In this document: positions 48,288 through 57,590 of the stretch, piece after piece
Position numbering within the stretch: the stretch's first letter is position 1
How the letters are laid out: each line of letters starts with the position of its first letter
From: Planctomycetota bacterium
GTDB lineage: Bacteria; Planctomycetota; Phycisphaerae; UBA1845; UTPLA1
Assembly (NCBI GenBank): GCA_003576905.1
Contig: QEVG01000015.1
Coordinates: forward strand, 28,542-92,541
DNA length: 64,000 nucleotides
Reading direction: 5' to 3'
Translations under genes and position numbers: made by a program
The notes under the pieces: generated by a model
What the model was told of the DNA's origin: nothing
The model's database searches: none
What the model saw: only the letters and a program-made list of their open reading frames with translations

Positions 48288-48304
48288 GGTGGGCATTGCC
48301 CACC
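48288..48304. repeat. Palindrome at the start of the beta-helix gene
   Basis: GGTGGGC-ATT-GCCCACC is a perfect seven-base inverted repeat. Its left arm contains the GTG proposed as the start codon of the downstream lipoprotein gene. It is preceded by near-repeats of the type GCGAATAGCGAATGGCGA (around 48214-48238). Confidence 0.7.
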
Positions 48305-50646
48305 ATTTTCTGTGTATCGCGGTTCTATCCCTCGCTTCCGGCTGCTCCCGTCCCGAGGGCGTAGTGATCCTTGGTGAGCCGGAGCGTATCTCCGCGAATC
48401 GCACTTTCAACGATATTGCCGCCATCGATGTGACGCTTCCCACGGATGACGGCGCGCTGATCGTCGATCGCGACAATGTCACACTCGACTTGAAAGGAGC
48501 ACATCTTCGTCCGGCGGAATTCGCTGCGACGCCGGATCAGTACACGGGGCGCGGCATCGTGGTGAGGGGCGCGAAGAACGTGACCCTCTACAACGCCGTC
48601 GTCCTCGGCTTCAAAGTCGCCATACACGCGGAAAACGCCCCCGGCCTCACCATCGAAAACATCGACGTCTCCGGCAACTACCGCCAGCACCTGAAAAGCA
48701 CGACGCAGCGGGAGCAACTCGACGACTGGATTTACGGCCACGAGAACGACAAGGACGAATGGCTCCGATACGGCGCGGGCATCTACCTCAAAAACTGCGA
48801 CGGCGCGGTCATCAAGAACTGCCGCGCGCGCAACGGACAGAACGGCATCTGCCTTGTCAACTGCAACGATGCGACCGTTGTCGATAACGACATGTCCTTC
48901 ATGTCCGGGTGGGGTCTGGCCCTGTGGCGCTCGAGCCGCTGCAAGGTCATTGGCAACCGATTCGACTATTGCGTCCGCGGTTACTCGCACGGCGTCTACG
49001 CTCGCGGGCAGGATTCAACCGGCATCCTCGTGTACGAGCAGTGCAGCGACAATATCTTCGCCTACAACAGCGCGACCCACGGCGGCGACGGCTTCTTCCT
49101 CTACGCCGGGCACGAGACCACCCAGCGGACGGGTGAGGGCGGCTGCAATCGAAACATCGTCTATCGCAACGACTTCTCGCATGCCATCGCCAACGGCATC
49201 GAGGCGACCTTCTCCGACCGGAACATCTTCATGGGCAACAAGCTCAATCACTGCACGCACGGCATCTGGGCCGGCTACTCGCGGCGGAGCCTGATCGAGG
49301 ACAACGAGATGTCCCATTGCCAGAACGGAGTGTCGATCGAACACGGTCGGGAGAATCGAATCTTCTGGAATCGGTTCACGAATTGCGAAAAGGGCGTCTG
49401 GCTCTGGTGGGATGACGACAAAGACCTCATCGCCTCGGCATTTGGCCGTAAACAAGGCGCGGACTCGAAGAACGAATGCGTCGAGCGCAACATCTTCAAG
49501 AACTGCGCGACTGCCATCCGTGCCGACACGACTGCCATCCTGACGGTCAACGGCAATACATTTGAAGGTTGCAATGTGCCCCTTGATGTCCTTGGGGCTT
49601 CGACAATACACAGCCTGACCGGCAATCTCTTCCTGGCCGGCGAGCTGCGTAATGGATCGTCATCGAGCATCACTGGCGATCGCAATTTCGTCGATGCCGG
49701 TGTACGCGCCACCGGCCCGATCAACTGGACCCGTGCCGCGCCCGATCGGGAAACCGCATGGTCCGCGGTCCACAACGGCCCGGAGTATCACCAACTCGAC
49801 GATCCGCACCCCTGGCCTTGGTCCCGCGCGAGCGATATGCGGCTCCCCGTCACAGCTGACGGCCCGCCCGATCGACTGGGAACAAAGCCCCTCGCTCCGC
49901 TGCCCGGCGTGCCGGAGGGCAAGGAGCACATCCTTATCGATGAGTGGGGCCCGTATGGCTATGAAGAACCTCGCATCGAATGGATGGACGCGATCTCCTG
50001 TGACTCGGCCAGTGTGCGGGTACTCGGGCGTCGAATTCCATTTACGGTGTATACGATTTCCCCGAATTTTGTCGCTGATCCGCGTACAGGGATTGCGCCC
50101 GGAATCGTGAACATTCGGCCTCGTGAAGGGACTCTATCCTTCGAGCCATTCTTCGTAGGTGTGACCTGTGATGGGAAGTCCTCGCCCATCATGGTCGGAG
50201 TTATCTGGTCTGCCGATTGGGACATTCGCTACTACGCATGGAAACCCGCTCTGGATCCGCGTACGTCTGATGGCAATTGGAGCAAAATCGTCGCCTCGGC
50301 CCCGATGAAGCGGGAGAAGTCGGCATGTGTTGATTACGTGTGGGGTGGTAGGGGACCGGTACCAGACCAATCGCCGGATCACTTCGCCGTAATGGCCGAA
50401 GGGCGTCTCACTATTCCGAGCGGCATGGCAGCAAATGGAGACTTGAGGTTGCGGTTCAAGACAATCTCCGATGATGGCGTCCGAGTGTACCTCAACGGCG
50501 AAAAGGTCATCGACAACTGGACCTGGCACGTCCCCACAGAGGACGCCGCCGAGGTCGTCCTCAAGCGGGAAAACGACCTGCGAATCGAATACTTCGAAAT
50601 CGACGGTCACGCCCAGCTTCAGTTCTTCATCGAGCCAGTCCAGTAG
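48289..50646 (+). CDS. Lipoprotein with right-handed beta-helix and C-terminal PA14 domain
   Basis: The preferred GTG at 48289 yields 785 residues with a lipoprotein signal VGIAHHFLCIAVLSLASGC, so Cys19 would be lipidated; the frame is open further upstream into the previous gene. Residues ~90-480 are a parallel beta-helix array (NCDGAVIKNCRARNGQNGI, NRFDYCVRGYSHGVYARGQ, GNKLNHCTHGIWAGYSRRS) as in NosD/pectate-lyase-like carbohydrate-binding or -cleaving proteins. The last ~90 residues form a PA14-like domain (ISDDGVRVYLNGEKVIDNW), often glycan-binding. Together they suggest a surface polysaccharide-interacting protein. Bases 49960-50640 look less GC-rich than the rest of the gene. Confidence 0.8.
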   Translation: MGIAHHFLCIAVLSLASGCSRPEGVVILGEPERISANRTFNDIAAIDVTLPTDDGALIVDRDNVTLDLKGAHLRPAEFAATPDQYTGRGIVVRGAKNVTLYNAVVLGFKVAIHAENAPGLTIENIDVSGNYRQHLKSTTQREQLDDWIYGHENDKDEWLRYGAGIYLKNCDGAVIKNCRARNGQNGICLVNCNDATVVDNDMSFMSGWGLALWRSSRCKVIGNRFDYCVRGYSHGVYARGQDSTGILVYEQCSDNIFAYNSATHGGDGFFLYAGHETTQRTGEGGCNRNIVYRNDFSHAIANGIEATFSDRNIFMGNKLNHCTHGIWAGYSRRSLIEDNEMSHCQNGVSIEHGRENRIFWNRFTNCEKGVWLWWDDDKDLIASAFGRKQGADSKNECVERNIFKNCATAIRADTTAILTVNGNTFEGCNVPLDVLGASTIHSLTGNLFLAGELRNGSSSSITGDRNFVDAGVRATGPINWTRAAPDRETAWSAVHNGPEYHQLDDPHPWPWSRASDMRLPVTADGPPDRLGTKPLAPLPGVPEGKEHILIDEWGPYGYEEPRIEWMDAISCDSASVRVLGRRIPFTVYTISPNFVADPRTGIAPGIVNIRPREGTLSFEPFFVGVTCDGKSSPIMVGVIWSADWDIRYYAWKPALDPRTSDGNWSKIVASAPMKREKSACVDYVWGGRGPVPDQSPDHFAVMAEGRLTIPSGMAANGDLRLRFKTISDDGVRVYLNGEKVIDNWTWHVPTEDAAEVVLKRENDLRIEYFEIDGHAQLQFFIEPVQ

Positions 50647-50796
50647 GTCGTGGGGGCGGTTCTCGGCGCGGTTCCGCCTGCGATGGGCGTATCCCCAGGC
50701 CCCCCCGGCGTGAAGCTCCGCGGGCGGCGTCGTTTCTTCAAAAGAGCCAATCCCCCAGCCTCAGGCATTCGCCTTCTGATTGTGCAGGGTTTCCCC

Positions 50797-51732
50797 ATGG
50801 TCGCAGCCTCCGCGCGGTACCGCTTCGCCGTCAATCCCTTGTTGGACAACGTACTCCACGCAAACACGGTTCTGCATATGCGGCCGGGCGACTATCACAT
50901 CCGCGGCTTCCGCACGTTCCTGACACTCAAGTCAGTCGTCGAGGGACAGGCGAACTACCGCACGCGACACACGCGTTACCAGGTGGACGACGGCTCCATG
51001 GTCATCTTCAACCATGGCCAGGAATACGACTCGGACTTTGAGGCCCGCGACCGGACCGAAGCGCTGACGTTCTTCTTTCAGCCCGGATTCATCGCCGATG
51101 CCGCGCGCAGCCGGGAGGAGACCGACGCGGCGTTGCTCGATGATCCCGTTCGCCGTGCGCAGCCGCCGCTTTTCTTCGAGCGGCTGTATCCCAAGACGGG
51201 GCCGTTCGCGGCCCTCCTCGATGAGATTCGCATCGGCATTTCTTCGCCGGGACGAACGGCATCCTGGGTCGAGGAGCAGTTCTACCGGCTTGCCGACGCC
51301 CTTCTCGGGCTGCACGAGATTACGCGGCGCGAAGTAGAGAGATTCCCGGCCTGCCGGGCGTCCACTCGGGAGGAACTGTACCGGCGGCTGCATTACGCGC
51401 GAGACTACATCCACACCTGTTACGCCGAGCCGCTCACGGTGCAGGAGATCGCGAATGTCGCCTGTCTGTCACCGTTTCATTTTCAGCGGATGTTCAAGCT
51501 GGCCTTTTCCCAGACGCCGATGAACTGCCTTCAGGCGCGGCGGCTGGATGTCGCCCGGAAGCTGCTACTGCGCACCGAGCAGGACGTCACGTCGATCTGC
51601 CTCAACGTCGGCTTCGAGAGTCTCGGCTCGTTCAGTTGGCTCTTTCGGCGGAAGTTCGGCTTGTCTCCCCGGCAGTTCCGCGCCGCCGCCCGGCCGGCCG
51701 TCGTTGCCGCGCCCGCGGATTGCCGGCCGTGA
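50797..51732 (+). CDS. AraC-family transcriptional regulator
   Basis: The ATG at 50797 gives 311 residues; a frame upstream to 50650 adds a Pro/Gly-rich stretch without similarity. The N-terminal ~190 residues include a cupin-like sensing segment (MRPGDYHIRGFRTFLTLKS). The C-terminal ~100 residues are two helix-turn-helix motifs: EPLTVQEIANVACLSPFHFQ and TSICLNVGFESLGSFSWLFRR, ending FGLSPRQFR. The ligand is unknown. It converges with a VOC protein gene. Confidence 0.88.
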   Translation: MVAASARYRFAVNPLLDNVLHANTVLHMRPGDYHIRGFRTFLTLKSVVEGQANYRTRHTRYQVDDGSMVIFNHGQEYDSDFEARDRTEALTFFFQPGFIADAARSREETDAALLDDPVRRAQPPLFFERLYPKTGPFAALLDEIRIGISSPGRTASWVEEQFYRLADALLGLHEITRREVERFPACRASTREELYRRLHYARDYIHTCYAEPLTVQEIANVACLSPFHFQRMFKLAFSQTPMNCLQARRLDVARKLLLRTEQDVTSICLNVGFESLGSFSWLFRRKFGLSPRQFRAAARPAVVAAPADCRP

Positions 51733-51739
51733 TCGTGCG

Positions 51740-52144
51740 TCAGCCGCCGGTGTACATCGTCCGCTCATCCACGAAACAGAGCTTGTTGCCGAACGGGTCG
51801 AAGACGTAGAACGACCGCTCGCCCCAGGGCCGCAGCGCGACCTTCCCGGCCGGGTCGCCGTGCACGTCATCCGGCGCGAATATGGCCCCCTGAGCCTCGC
51901 AGGCTTCGTAGGTCTTCTCCACGTCTGGCACGGCAAAATAGATCCACTCGGGATTCGGCGCGGGCTCGTAGCCGTCGCCGTCGGCCTTCGGGTCGAAGCA
52001 CGCCAGAATGACGCCGCCGCAGTCGAAGTAATGCCGCCCTTCCGACACGCGCATGCCCTGCCCGCCGAGGATGCCCGAATAAAACGCCGCCGCCCGGTTG
52101 ATGTCCTTTACGGGAAGGATGACACGATAGATTCGAGCGCTCAT
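51740..52144 (-). CDS. VOC-superfamily (glyoxalase/bleomycin-resistance-like) protein
   Basis: The ATG at 52144 has GGAGG five bases upstream; the protein is 134 residues, one VOC domain. Paired beta-alpha-beta3 motifs are visible: RVILPVKDINRAAAFYSGIL and IYFAVPDVEKTYEACEAQGA, with the end FYVFDPFGNKLCFVD. Metal ligands cannot be set with certainty from sequence. Substrate unknown. Confidence 0.85.
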   Translation of the reverse strand: MSARIYRVILPVKDINRAAAFYSGILGGQGMRVSEGRHYFDCGGVILACFDPKADGDGYEPAPNPEWIYFAVPDVEKTYEACEAQGAIFAPDDVHGDPAGKVALRPWGERSFYVFDPFGNKLCFVDERTMYTGG

Positions 52145-52341
52145 GGCCACCTCCGCGCGTATCTTAGCAAATCCGCGGACATCGCGAAGTATGGTCGGCG
52201 GCACGATCCGCAAACAGACCGGGCACCCCGACGGCGTTGAATGGCCCCTGGCCTGCCCGAGATTCCCGGGCTTGAGCGCGATGCCGGTGCGTTCGATGGG
52301 ATGGGGCGAAAGTGCCCCCGGCGGCGGGTCGATAATCGGGC

Positions 52342-53490
52342 ATGTTCACGAAGATCGACCCCCCGGTGAAAGAGACACGCGACGGCGTCGCCGCGCGGCG
52401 CGGGCGTGCGAGCGCGACCCGCGTGGCCGGCGGCCGTGGCGAAGCCGACCGCCGCGGAAAGGCGCGGGAGGAGAGTCCGGCCGGGGGGGCGGAGTTGAAG
52501 GGCCACACGCCGATCAGCGGCACGACGGTACACGGGAAGACGGCGTGCCTGATCGGGCTTCCGTTCCTGGTGATGGGCGTGTTCGTCGCGCTGATGGCCT
52601 CCGGTCTGATTCCGTCGAAAAACGCCCCGCGCAATGGCGAGGGCCTCGTCGGAGCCCTCGCCGGCGGGGTGTTTGCCCTGGTCGGCGCGTGGATGATCGT
52701 GCACGGAGTTCTGGGCCTGGCGGCAGGCCGCAGGGCGCGGCGCATGCGCGAGCGCTTTCCCGATGCGCCGTGGCGGGCGGACCATCCCTGGGACGAGCGG
52801 GGCGCGAGGGACATGCAGCGCCGCGGCGTCGGGCAGATGCTCTTCGGCATGATGTTCATGATCGCCTTCGCCGCGCCGTTCAACATGGTCGCGTTCTTCA
52901 GCGCGCGCGAGGGCTCGGCCCTCGGCTACGCATTCGGTTGCGTGAATGTCTTCGTGGCCCTGTACGGGGTCGCCTTTGTCTATCGGCTCATCCGCCTGGT
53001 GAAGTACGGAAGCGGGCGGATCGCGTTTCGTCGGTTTCCGTATCACCTCGGCGAGACGGCGGAGTTCGATTACATCCCCGCGCGGCGGCTGGAAGGCGTG
53101 CGGAAGCTGGTGTGCACGCTGCGGTGCATCCGCGAGACGTTCGTGACGACCCAGGTCAACGGCAAGACACAGACGCGGATCGTCTCAACGGTCCTGCACC
53201 ACCAGACGCGCCAGATCGCGGGAGAACAGGTCGGCGCCTCCCACGATGGCCGGGTGCCGCTTTCGTTCGACCTTCCGCCGGAGGCCGAGAGCACGAGGCT
53301 GCTCGACCGGCCGCCGGTGTACTGGCAACTCCAGATTTCCGCCGAGACGCCGGGCGTCAATCTCGATTCGCGGTTTCTCGTTCCCGTCTACGCCCGACCC
53401 GGCCCGGCCGGCGAGCCGACCAGGTCGCGCGGCGAGGCGCTCCGCGAAGTGGCGGGGATCATTTCGTTCAAGGCCACCGGGGATCGATGA
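52342..53490 (+). CDS. Polytopic membrane protein, unknown function
   Basis: The 382-residue product has a basic, low-complexity N-terminal ~65 residues. Four predicted membrane segments follow (about 73-92, 104-126, 171-190 and 195-218), then a soluble C-terminal domain of about 160 residues (HLGETAEFDYIPARRLEGVRKL to VPVYARP) with beta-strand character. The layout resembles bacterial proteins with a DUF3592-like or arrestin-like domain after membrane helices, but I cannot name the family. The start is not well supported. Arg/Gly-rich overlapping frames on both strands were judged spurious. Confidence 0.62.
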   Translation: MFTKIDPPVKETRDGVAARRGRASATRVAGGRGEADRRGKAREESPAGGAELKGHTPISGTTVHGKTACLIGLPFLVMGVFVALMASGLIPSKNAPRNGEGLVGALAGGVFALVGAWMIVHGVLGLAAGRRARRMRERFPDAPWRADHPWDERGARDMQRRGVGQMLFGMMFMIAFAAPFNMVAFFSAREGSALGYAFGCVNVFVALYGVAFVYRLIRLVKYGSGRIAFRRFPYHLGETAEFDYIPARRLEGVRKLVCTLRCIRETFVTTQVNGKTQTRIVSTVLHHQTRQIAGEQVGASHDGRVPLSFDLPPEAESTRLLDRPPVYWQLQISAETPGVNLDSRFLVPVYARPGPAGEPTRSRGEALREVAGIISFKATGDR

Positions 53491-53550
53491 GAGGCGTGGG
53501 CGCTGGGTGTATCGGTGCGCACGACCGCGACACCGACTGGTCAGTCGTGC

Positions 53551-54732
53551 TCACGTTGCGCGCGCTGGCCCTTTCTCGCAGGATCGAAAGCGGCGGCGGG
53601 GATGGAGTAACAGCGCTGCGACGACAATGAAAGCGGAAGCTGGCTCGGGGATGACGGCGCGCCAGGCTTCCCGAGCGCCTTGGGGATTCTCGCCCCCGCC
53701 CACGATGGTTGTACCGTCCGCCGAAATCGCGTAGGCTTCCCACAACTCCCAGCCGGTCAAGTCGAGTCCAAAGTCGAGTTCGAGCATCTCTTTTAGATCG
53801 CGGATGCGGTGTGCACCGTTCCAAATCACGGCTTTGAAATTCCCGCCGCCCCGACTATATCCAACGAAACGAGTGCCGTCCGCAGAGAGTCCGTGAACCT
53901 CGCTCTGTGTGTGACCAACCAGAAAACCAAGAGTCTGATACCCTTCCCCTTCTCGCCACACAAAACCTTGGTTCTCGCCGGTGGGGCGTTCGGTATAGCC
54001 GACCACTACGGATCCGTCGGCCGAGACGTCCTGCGCAAAACCTCGATTCGAACCGTTCGGAGGAAGACCTAGATTCACGGCGCCGGTTTCAGCGGTCCAG
54101 CGAAAAGGACGAGGACTGCTGTTCATGTACCCAACAATCACAGATCCATCGGCTGAGACTCCCAGCGCGGCTGAACTAGGTACTCCCAGCCCGACCATTC
54201 CAGTAGCTTGAGTCCAACGAAAGGCCTCGGCGCCCGAAAACGAAGATGAGCTAAGTCCGACAATGGTCGTTCCGTCCGCCGAGATGTCCCCAACGGCCCC
54301 ATGATTAAGACCACCGGGAAGATCTCCAAGACTCATCATGCCGGTCGCTTGAGTCCATCGAACAGCATTAAGTGGCTGCGACGTTGCAGAAGTGCCGTAT
54401 CCGACAACGATTGAACCATCTCCAGAAACTGCGCTCGCGGTGCTGTCGAACTCTCCGCCCGACAGGTCGCCAAGGCCGACCATGCCGGCCTCCTCGGTCC
54501 AGCGGAAGGCCTCGTCGGCTCCGTTTCCGGTCGAATTCGTACTTCGGCCCACGACGACGGAGCCGTCGGCGGATACTCCGAAGGCGACGCTGGGTTCTCT
54601 TTGCGGGTAGAGGTGACCGAGGCCCATGAAGCTGGGCTTCGGGGCAGCATGGGCGCTCGAAGCGACCAGGAGCACCACCCCCAGATTAGCGGCCCCACGG
54701 ACGATCGCATTCCTGTCAAACGGCAGCTTCAC
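53551..54732 (-). CDS. Secreted HAF-repeat protein with PEP-CTERM tail
   Basis: The GTG at 54732 is preceded by GAGAGG and gives a signal peptide (NAIVRGAANLGVVLLVASSAHA); the frame extends to 54951 without a ribosome site. The 393-residue protein has about seven HAF-type repeats (GVSADGSVVVG, AVSGDGSIVVG, DISADGTTIVG) alternating with FRWTEEAGMVGLGDL-like strands, a probable beta-propeller. It ends VIPEPASAFIVVAALLLHP plus Arg-rich residues, a PEP-CTERM sorting tail. It is the second PEP-CTERM protein in the window. Confidence 0.82.
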   Translation of the reverse strand: MKLPFDRNAIVRGAANLGVVLLVASSAHAAPKPSFMGLGHLYPQREPSVAFGVSADGSVVVGRSTNSTGNGADEAFRWTEEAGMVGLGDLSGGEFDSTASAVSGDGSIVVGYGTSATSQPLNAVRWTQATGMMSLGDLPGGLNHGAVGDISADGTTIVGLSSSSFSGAEAFRWTQATGMVGLGVPSSAALGVSADGSVIVGYMNSSPRPFRWTAETGAVNLGLPPNGSNRGFAQDVSADGSVVVGYTERPTGENQGFVWREGEGYQTLGFLVGHTQSEVHGLSADGTRFVGYSRGGGNFKAVIWNGAHRIRDLKEMLELDFGLDLTGWELWEAYAISADGTTIVGGGENPQGAREAWRAVIPEPASAFIVVAALLLHPRRRFRSCEKGPARAT

Positions 54733-54838
54733 GGAATCCTCTCCATCGTGTGAGACTTCGGCTGGACGTTGTCCCAGATTCCCGCATTCTAACGGATTTT
54801 GTCCACTGGCGTACGGGCGATGGGCAGAATTATGACGT

Positions 54839-55588
54839 CTAGCCCATTTCGGTACTCGTCTTGGGCTCCGCAATTCGAGTCCCGCATTCTGGGCAGATGC
54901 CAGAGCCAATTCCGCGCAAGCAGTACCCGCACACGGCACACGAAGGTTCAAACGCTGGCAGCCTGCTGTCGAGGTTGGACAACATGCGTTGAACGATGGC
55001 TGCGATTGCCACTGACGCGGCCAGAGTTAAGGTAACCGCGCAATAAACCACGTGACTCGCTAGCTTCGCGCCGGAATGAGCCGCTGGTTGACAATCTAGA
55101 AACACCGGACTGAGAATCAATAGGCTGCACCAACCAATTGCTTCTCCGCGAACGATTGAACCGAAGAATCGGCCCGAAAATAAGAACAAACAAATGCAAT
55201 TTGCCGCCGTAAAGCAAGCGCCATGTAACAGATACCCTACGGGTGAAATATACGCAGTAAGAAACAAGACGTGGCATAAGCCTGAGGCCGAATTCGCCCA
55301 GACACATCGGGCGAACCCCAGATCTGGAGCGCCCCAAATCCCAAAAAAAAGTGGCGGAATCAGGAGGGATGCAGCCCAAACTGCGAACGTAGCAGGCGCA
55401 TTACCTACAGCGAGGAGTAAGGATCCTGAATGCAAGTACTCGGCGACTCCAATCGTACCGACCAGACACAACGCGCCGAATAAGGCGGTGATCGTGAGCA
55501 TAAGGATTTTCCAGCGGTCGCAGAATCGTGAGTCGCGCCGATCGCGCAGCCTTTGAACAGCGAGAATCAGTTCGCGCCTTCTCGCCAT
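54839..55588 (-). CDS. Polytopic membrane protein with C-terminal zinc ribbon
   Basis: From the ATG at 55588 the protein is 249 residues (an earlier in-frame start at 55627 adds 13). It has about five hydrophobic segments and ends in a four-Cys zinc ribbon (CAVCGYCLRGIGSGICPECG), a C-terminal layout common in planctomycete membrane proteins. Function unknown. It overlaps the end of the preceding minus-strand gene by about 22 bases, so the two are probably co-transcribed. GC content is visibly lower than in the housekeeping genes. Confidence 0.65.
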   Translation of the reverse strand: MARRRELILAVQRLRDRRDSRFCDRWKILMLTITALFGALCLVGTIGVAEYLHSGSLLLAVGNAPATFAVWAASLLIPPLFFGIWGAPDLGFARCVWANSASGLCHVLFLTAYISPVGYLLHGACFTAANCICLFLFSGRFFGSIVRGEAIGWCSLLILSPVFLDCQPAAHSGAKLASHVVYCAVTLTLAASVAIAAIVQRMLSNLDSRLPAFEPSCAVCGYCLRGIGSGICPECGTRIAEPKTSTEMG

Positions 55589-56190
55589 TTCCAGTATCCG
55601 TCGGAGGCTAACTCTGCGGGCCTCCACTTTCCATTCTGCTCCAGTATCACTTCGCCCCGCTCGAATCTAGCAGGTCGCCATCCGAGCGTAGTGCGAACCA
55701 AAGAAGGATCGTACGCAGGGGAAACACCAAGATGCTTGTCAAATCTGCCGTCAGCGTTCGTGTCATAAATCGTTTCGCCTAGCCTTTTAGCAGCGTCCCT
55801 AGCGGGCGCTGAGCACAAAGTCTCCACGAGTCGGTTGCCCTCATAGCGGAGTTGTGCCACTAACTCAAATGGACTCTCCGGATCAAGCAATCGATATCGC
55901 ACGTCACCTTCTGCCTGGTCCCCAACAATCTCAAACAATACAATGTTTTTGAGTTTGTCTGCCACATAAATAGATGGAGGCGATGCCTCGGCAGTTTGAA
56001 CTTTTGCGACGACTAGGTGGTCGCCCGTACACAAGACTTCACATGTGAACGCGGATTGACTAGATTTCAGGAGCTGGGGAACGGCGCTTTCAAGACGCAC
56101 CCAGTCTCGTAGAGTCATTCCGATGACGCCAGCGCCGCAGGCGATAGAATGTGTAAGGAGCAGCCAAAAAGGCCATTTTCGATTTGCCAT
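55567..56190 (-). CDS. Membrane-anchored hypothetical protein downstream of the RHS tip
   Basis: The 207-residue product has one N-terminal hydrophobic segment (WPFWLLLTHSIACGAGVIGM) and a soluble domain without recognisable motif. A segment YDTNADGRFDKHLG resembles a single calcium-loop. It lies 62 bases after the RHS gene on the same strand and overlaps the next gene. That position is where an immunity gene would be expected, but nothing in the sequence proves it. Start supported only by position. Confidence 0.58.
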   Translation of the reverse strand: MANRKWPFWLLLTHSIACGAGVIGMTLRDWVRLESAVPQLLKSSQSAFTCEVLCTGDHLVVAKVQTAEASPPSIYVADKLKNIVLFEIVGDQAEGDVRYRLLDPESPFELVAQLRYEGNRLVETLCSAPARDAAKRLGETIYDTNADGRFDKHLGVSPAYDPSLVRTTLGWRPARFERGEVILEQNGKWRPAELASDGYWKWREGAN

Positions 56191-56252
56191 ACATCTCTAC
56201 ACTCCCCAAAAAGAACTCGTTTCATGAATGCGACGGAGTCGATCGGGCTTTA

Positions 56253-57590
56253 TTACCGTATCCGCTGGCACTTCCAGTAGTCTGGAGGGGGATTCTGACC
56301 CGGTTCGCCGCCGATCCGTTTACATAGCATCCACCGATAAATTAATTCTGAATCAGACCAGTCCTCGGGCGCGCCACTCTCCTTAATGTAGTTACCCACA
56401 TCGGCACAGAGCTTGTTTCTAACTGCCGGGTCCACGGTTTCCAGGGCTCCGAGAGCCTCAGAAAAGGGCACATGCACTCCGATACTTCGGAGGAACGTGT
56501 CAACCCAATCTGGCGCGACTGGACCTTCGCTGCAGCCGCTGCGTCGGAGAGATAGGTTTCCGCCTGGATCGGGTGGGTTTAGCTTGCAGGGCCCATCGAT
56601 GCTTACGGGATTCTGAGGAACGTAAGCTCCATCAGACCCTGCCGCACACTTACTAAGACAGGTCCGCAGAGTTCGCGTACACGCATCGCCGCCCTGCTTT
56701 CCCGGGTTGCCATCATGCTGGCCATCGCAGCTTAAGCAGTATGCCCAGAAAGCACCGCAGTACTGGTAGCACGAAGAGCGACACTTGAAGGCATACAGTC
56801 CGAATGGATCGACAGAATTGATTGGGGAATCGCGTAGAAATTCCAGCAGATTATGTTGCGTTGCTTGTTCCATCGGGTCACGGCTTACCCAGCGCCCTAT
56901 CTCCGGTCGGTAGTATCGATAGCCGTAGTAATACACATCATCCGTCGTACTCGCTGCATCGAGTTCGGCATCGCAATACTTCGTGCTGAATCGAAACGGG
57001 TTCGTTGCTGCGTAGGTTCCCGAGGAAATGAGCGCGTTCCCATACGCGTCGTACTCGTACTTCCCGGCGATCACCGGCGATGATTGACCGATAGAGGCCG
57101 GCCAATCGACGAACTGCCCCACATTACCATTCGCATCGGAGAAAACCAGGAAGTCGTCGGACGAAGATTCATCGTGGATTCCAAGCAAGCCGCCGATGCC
57201 GCCGGCGCCCTGCCGCGTGCCGGACAGGTCCAGGCCCCAGGTGTACTTGCGGATGACGGCATTGTCGTCCAGGGCATCCAGCTTCAGCACCACGTTCCAC
57301 CCGTCGTAGATGAACCGGGTGTCACTTTCCGGCGTCGTCCGCCAGGCCCCAGCCGCGGCGTCGTAAGTCGAGACCTGCTTGCGGATGCGGCGGTTCATGT
57401 GGTCGTACCGGAACACGAGCTTTCGTGAACCCTCGACCGGGCTGGCGGCCCGGGCCTCGCGGAGGCGGTTCTCCCAGTCCCACACGTAGGTCCACTGCCC
57501 GTCGCCGGTCATGTTGGCGTCGCCGTCGTAGGTGAACGACTGCAAGACCGAACCCGAACACTCGTCGGCATCGCGAAGCGTCGGGTACAC
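56253..57590 (-). CDS. 5'-truncated RHS-core protein with Cys-rich C-terminal tip
   Basis: The product contains the RHS core signature YYGYRYYRPEIGRWVSRDP and ends its conserved part at NSVDPFGL (about 265). A 180-residue unique tip follows, Cys-rich at first (CRSSCYQYCGAFWAYCLSC). RHS similarity continues upstream of the GTG at 57590 (YEYDPIGNR) until an in-frame TAG at 57762-57764, so most of the RHS barrel is missing. No ATG or ribosome site exists in that stretch. It may be an orphan tip module from a polymorphic toxin, a remnant, or an expressed short protein. No toxin fold was recognised in the tip. Confidence 0.7.
   Translation of the reverse strand: MYPTLRDADECSGSVLQSFTYDGDANMTGDGQWTYVWDWENRLREARAASPVEGSRKLVFRYDHMNRRIRKQVSTYDAAAGAWRTTPESDTRFIYDGWNVVLKLDALDDNAVIRKYTWGLDLSGTRQGAGGIGGLLGIHDESSSDDFLVFSDANGNVGQFVDWPASIGQSSPVIAGKYEYDAYGNALISSGTYAATNPFRFSTKYCDAELDAASTTDDVYYYGYRYYRPEIGRWVSRDPMEQATQHNLLEFLRDSPINSVDPFGLYAFKCRSSCYQYCGAFWAYCLSCDGQHDGNPGKQGGDACTRTLRTCLSKCAAGSDGAYVPQNPVSIDGPCKLNPPDPGGNLSLRRSGCSEGPVAPDWVDTFLRSIGVHVPFSEALGALETVDPAVRNKLCADVGNYIKESGAPEDWSDSELIYRWMLCKRIGGEPGQNPPPDYWKCQRIR

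Noticed and set aside
52143..53630. 495-codon open frame on the plus strand overlapping the membrane protein gene
   Set aside because: Translation is Arg/Gly/Pro-rich and without hydrophobic segments, whereas the frame at 52342-53490 shows four membrane helices and a folded-looking domain.
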